Below, in pieces: positions 63,538 to 64,000 of a DNA stretch of 64,000 bases (the first letter of the stretch is position 1; each line of letters opens with the position of its first letter). The stretch is taken from the NCBI GenBank assembly GCA_017480325.1, contig JAFVAY010000009.1, forward strand, positions 111,114 through 175,113, read 5' to 3'. The notes beneath the pieces are model-generated. The model was not told the origin of the DNA, did no database searches, and worked only from the letters and a program-made list of their open reading frames with translations. The position numbers and the translations under genes were made by a program. Source of the stretch: Clostridiales bacterium. GTDB lineage: Bacteria; Bacillota; Clostridia; Saccharofermentanales; Saccharofermentanaceae.

Positions 63538-64000
63538 TCAGACCGCCTTTGGCTCAGCTAGCTGCATGACCTTCTCGATAGATAATCCGGAGCACTTAGA
63601 AACCATCTCAATCGACAGTCCGTTAGATATCATATTCTTAGCGATTTGAACCTTGTTGAGTTCTTCGCCTTCTTTAATTCCGGCTCTTTTGCCTTCTCTT
63701 AGAATTCTTTCGTATTCGCTACCCATTTTATCCTGTCCCTCCTTTGTTTCCTTTAAGTATCTGACCTTATTTGCTATTGTCGTGTGATACATGTCCTTCG
63801 CATTCCTGCATCTGATGTCATGTATCAGTTTGCCTCTTTCCGTCGACACATCGTTATAAGATGTATTCACATATATTATATGCCTGCCATCCTCAAAATG
63901 CTCGCCATTCTCGGCATCAAAGGTCTCATACGTATATATCTGTTTACCCTTCTTTCTGACATCCTTCTCAGTAATGAATATCACATACGAATCCTTTAAC
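63538..64000 (-). CDS. Rpn-family nuclease/transposase-like protein (partial, start beyond right edge)
   Basis: The minus-strand frame is open to base 64000 (the first codons read LKDSYVIFITEKDV), so the true start lies outside. SYVIFITEKDVRKKGKQIYTYE, DGRHIIYVNTSYND and KLIHDIRCRNAKDMYHTTIANKVRYLKE match the C-terminal half of PD-(D/E)XK Rpn/YhgA-type proteins, which are DNA nucleases linked to recombination. The tail (ERILREGKRAGIKEGEELN...LSIEMVSKCSGLSIEKV) is the family's repeat-like C-terminus. Confidence 0.85.
   Translation of the reverse strand, partial: LKDSYVIFITEKDVRKKGKQIYTYETFDAENGEHFEDGRHIIYVNTSYNDVSTERGKLIHDIRCRNAKDMYHTTIANKVRYLKETKEGQDKMGSEYERILREGKRAGIKEGEELNKVQIAKNMISNGLSIEMVSKCSGLSIEKVMQLAEPKAV

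Overview
The window comes from a low-to-mid GC Gram-positive anaerobe of the class Clostridia, probably a gut or rumen polysaccharide fermenter. Evidence: the acetate-forming pta-ackA pair, a DinR-type LexA box upstream of a Y-family polymerase, TmcAL, ECF-type uptake, many lipoproteins, AGGAGG-like ribosome binding sites, and a galactan utilisation locus. No rRNA, tRNA or CRISPR array was seen.

Layout. 1-14.1 kb is one dense minus-strand run, apparently a single operon of about ten genes read from a promoter near 14.07 kb: PcrA helicase, dGTPase, 5'-nucleotidase YfbR, two surface proteins with cadherin-like sandwiches (one GH73-like, one cohesin-like), GtrA, FolC, a TPR-like membrane protein, ThrC and CarB (cut by the left edge). 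14.1-25.6 kb holds an ECF S component, ackA, pta, membrane or lipoprotein hypotheticals, tmcAL, rpsT, a SpoU methyltransferase and a TPM/zinc-ribbon pair. 25.7-30.6 kb is a translationally coupled signalling operon: FecR protein, CHASE2 adenylate cyclase, MBL-GAF-GGDEF protein.

30.6-45.9 kb is a beta-1,4-galactan system. A GH53 lipoprotein and a GH13 enzyme are one transcription unit. A LacI regulator, an ABC importer without its own ATPase, a cytoplasmic GH53, an unassigned 613-aa putative carbohydrate enzyme and a GH42 beta-galactosidase form the LacI-controlled part. Matching operators (GCAACCGGTTGC type) sit at the importer promoter, upstream of it, and between lacI and GH42. A truncated DHH phosphoesterase and surE lie between these blocks.

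45.9-64 kb is mixed housekeeping and accessory DNA: EamA transporter, HAD hydrolase, TIGR02206 protein, phosphoesterase, AlkZ-related protein, Nudix, HigBA-like toxin-antitoxin, SfsA, exonuclease and an SOS-controlled YolD/Y-polymerase pair. It continues into an AT-richer defence-like island: an AbiE-like pair, a broken Fic gene, a broken RhuM gene, and a two-gene unit of GIY-YIG/Schlafen-type helicase plus MazG-like pyrophosphohydrolase. Just behind that unit lies a possible structured RNA (promoter, hairpin, three 34-bp repeats with a compensatory stem change, terminator). An inverted pair of 40-bp palindromes and an Rpn-type nuclease fragment end the window.

Several genes have a -10 box exactly six bases before their ATG and no ribosome binding site, suggesting that leaderless transcription is common in this organism.
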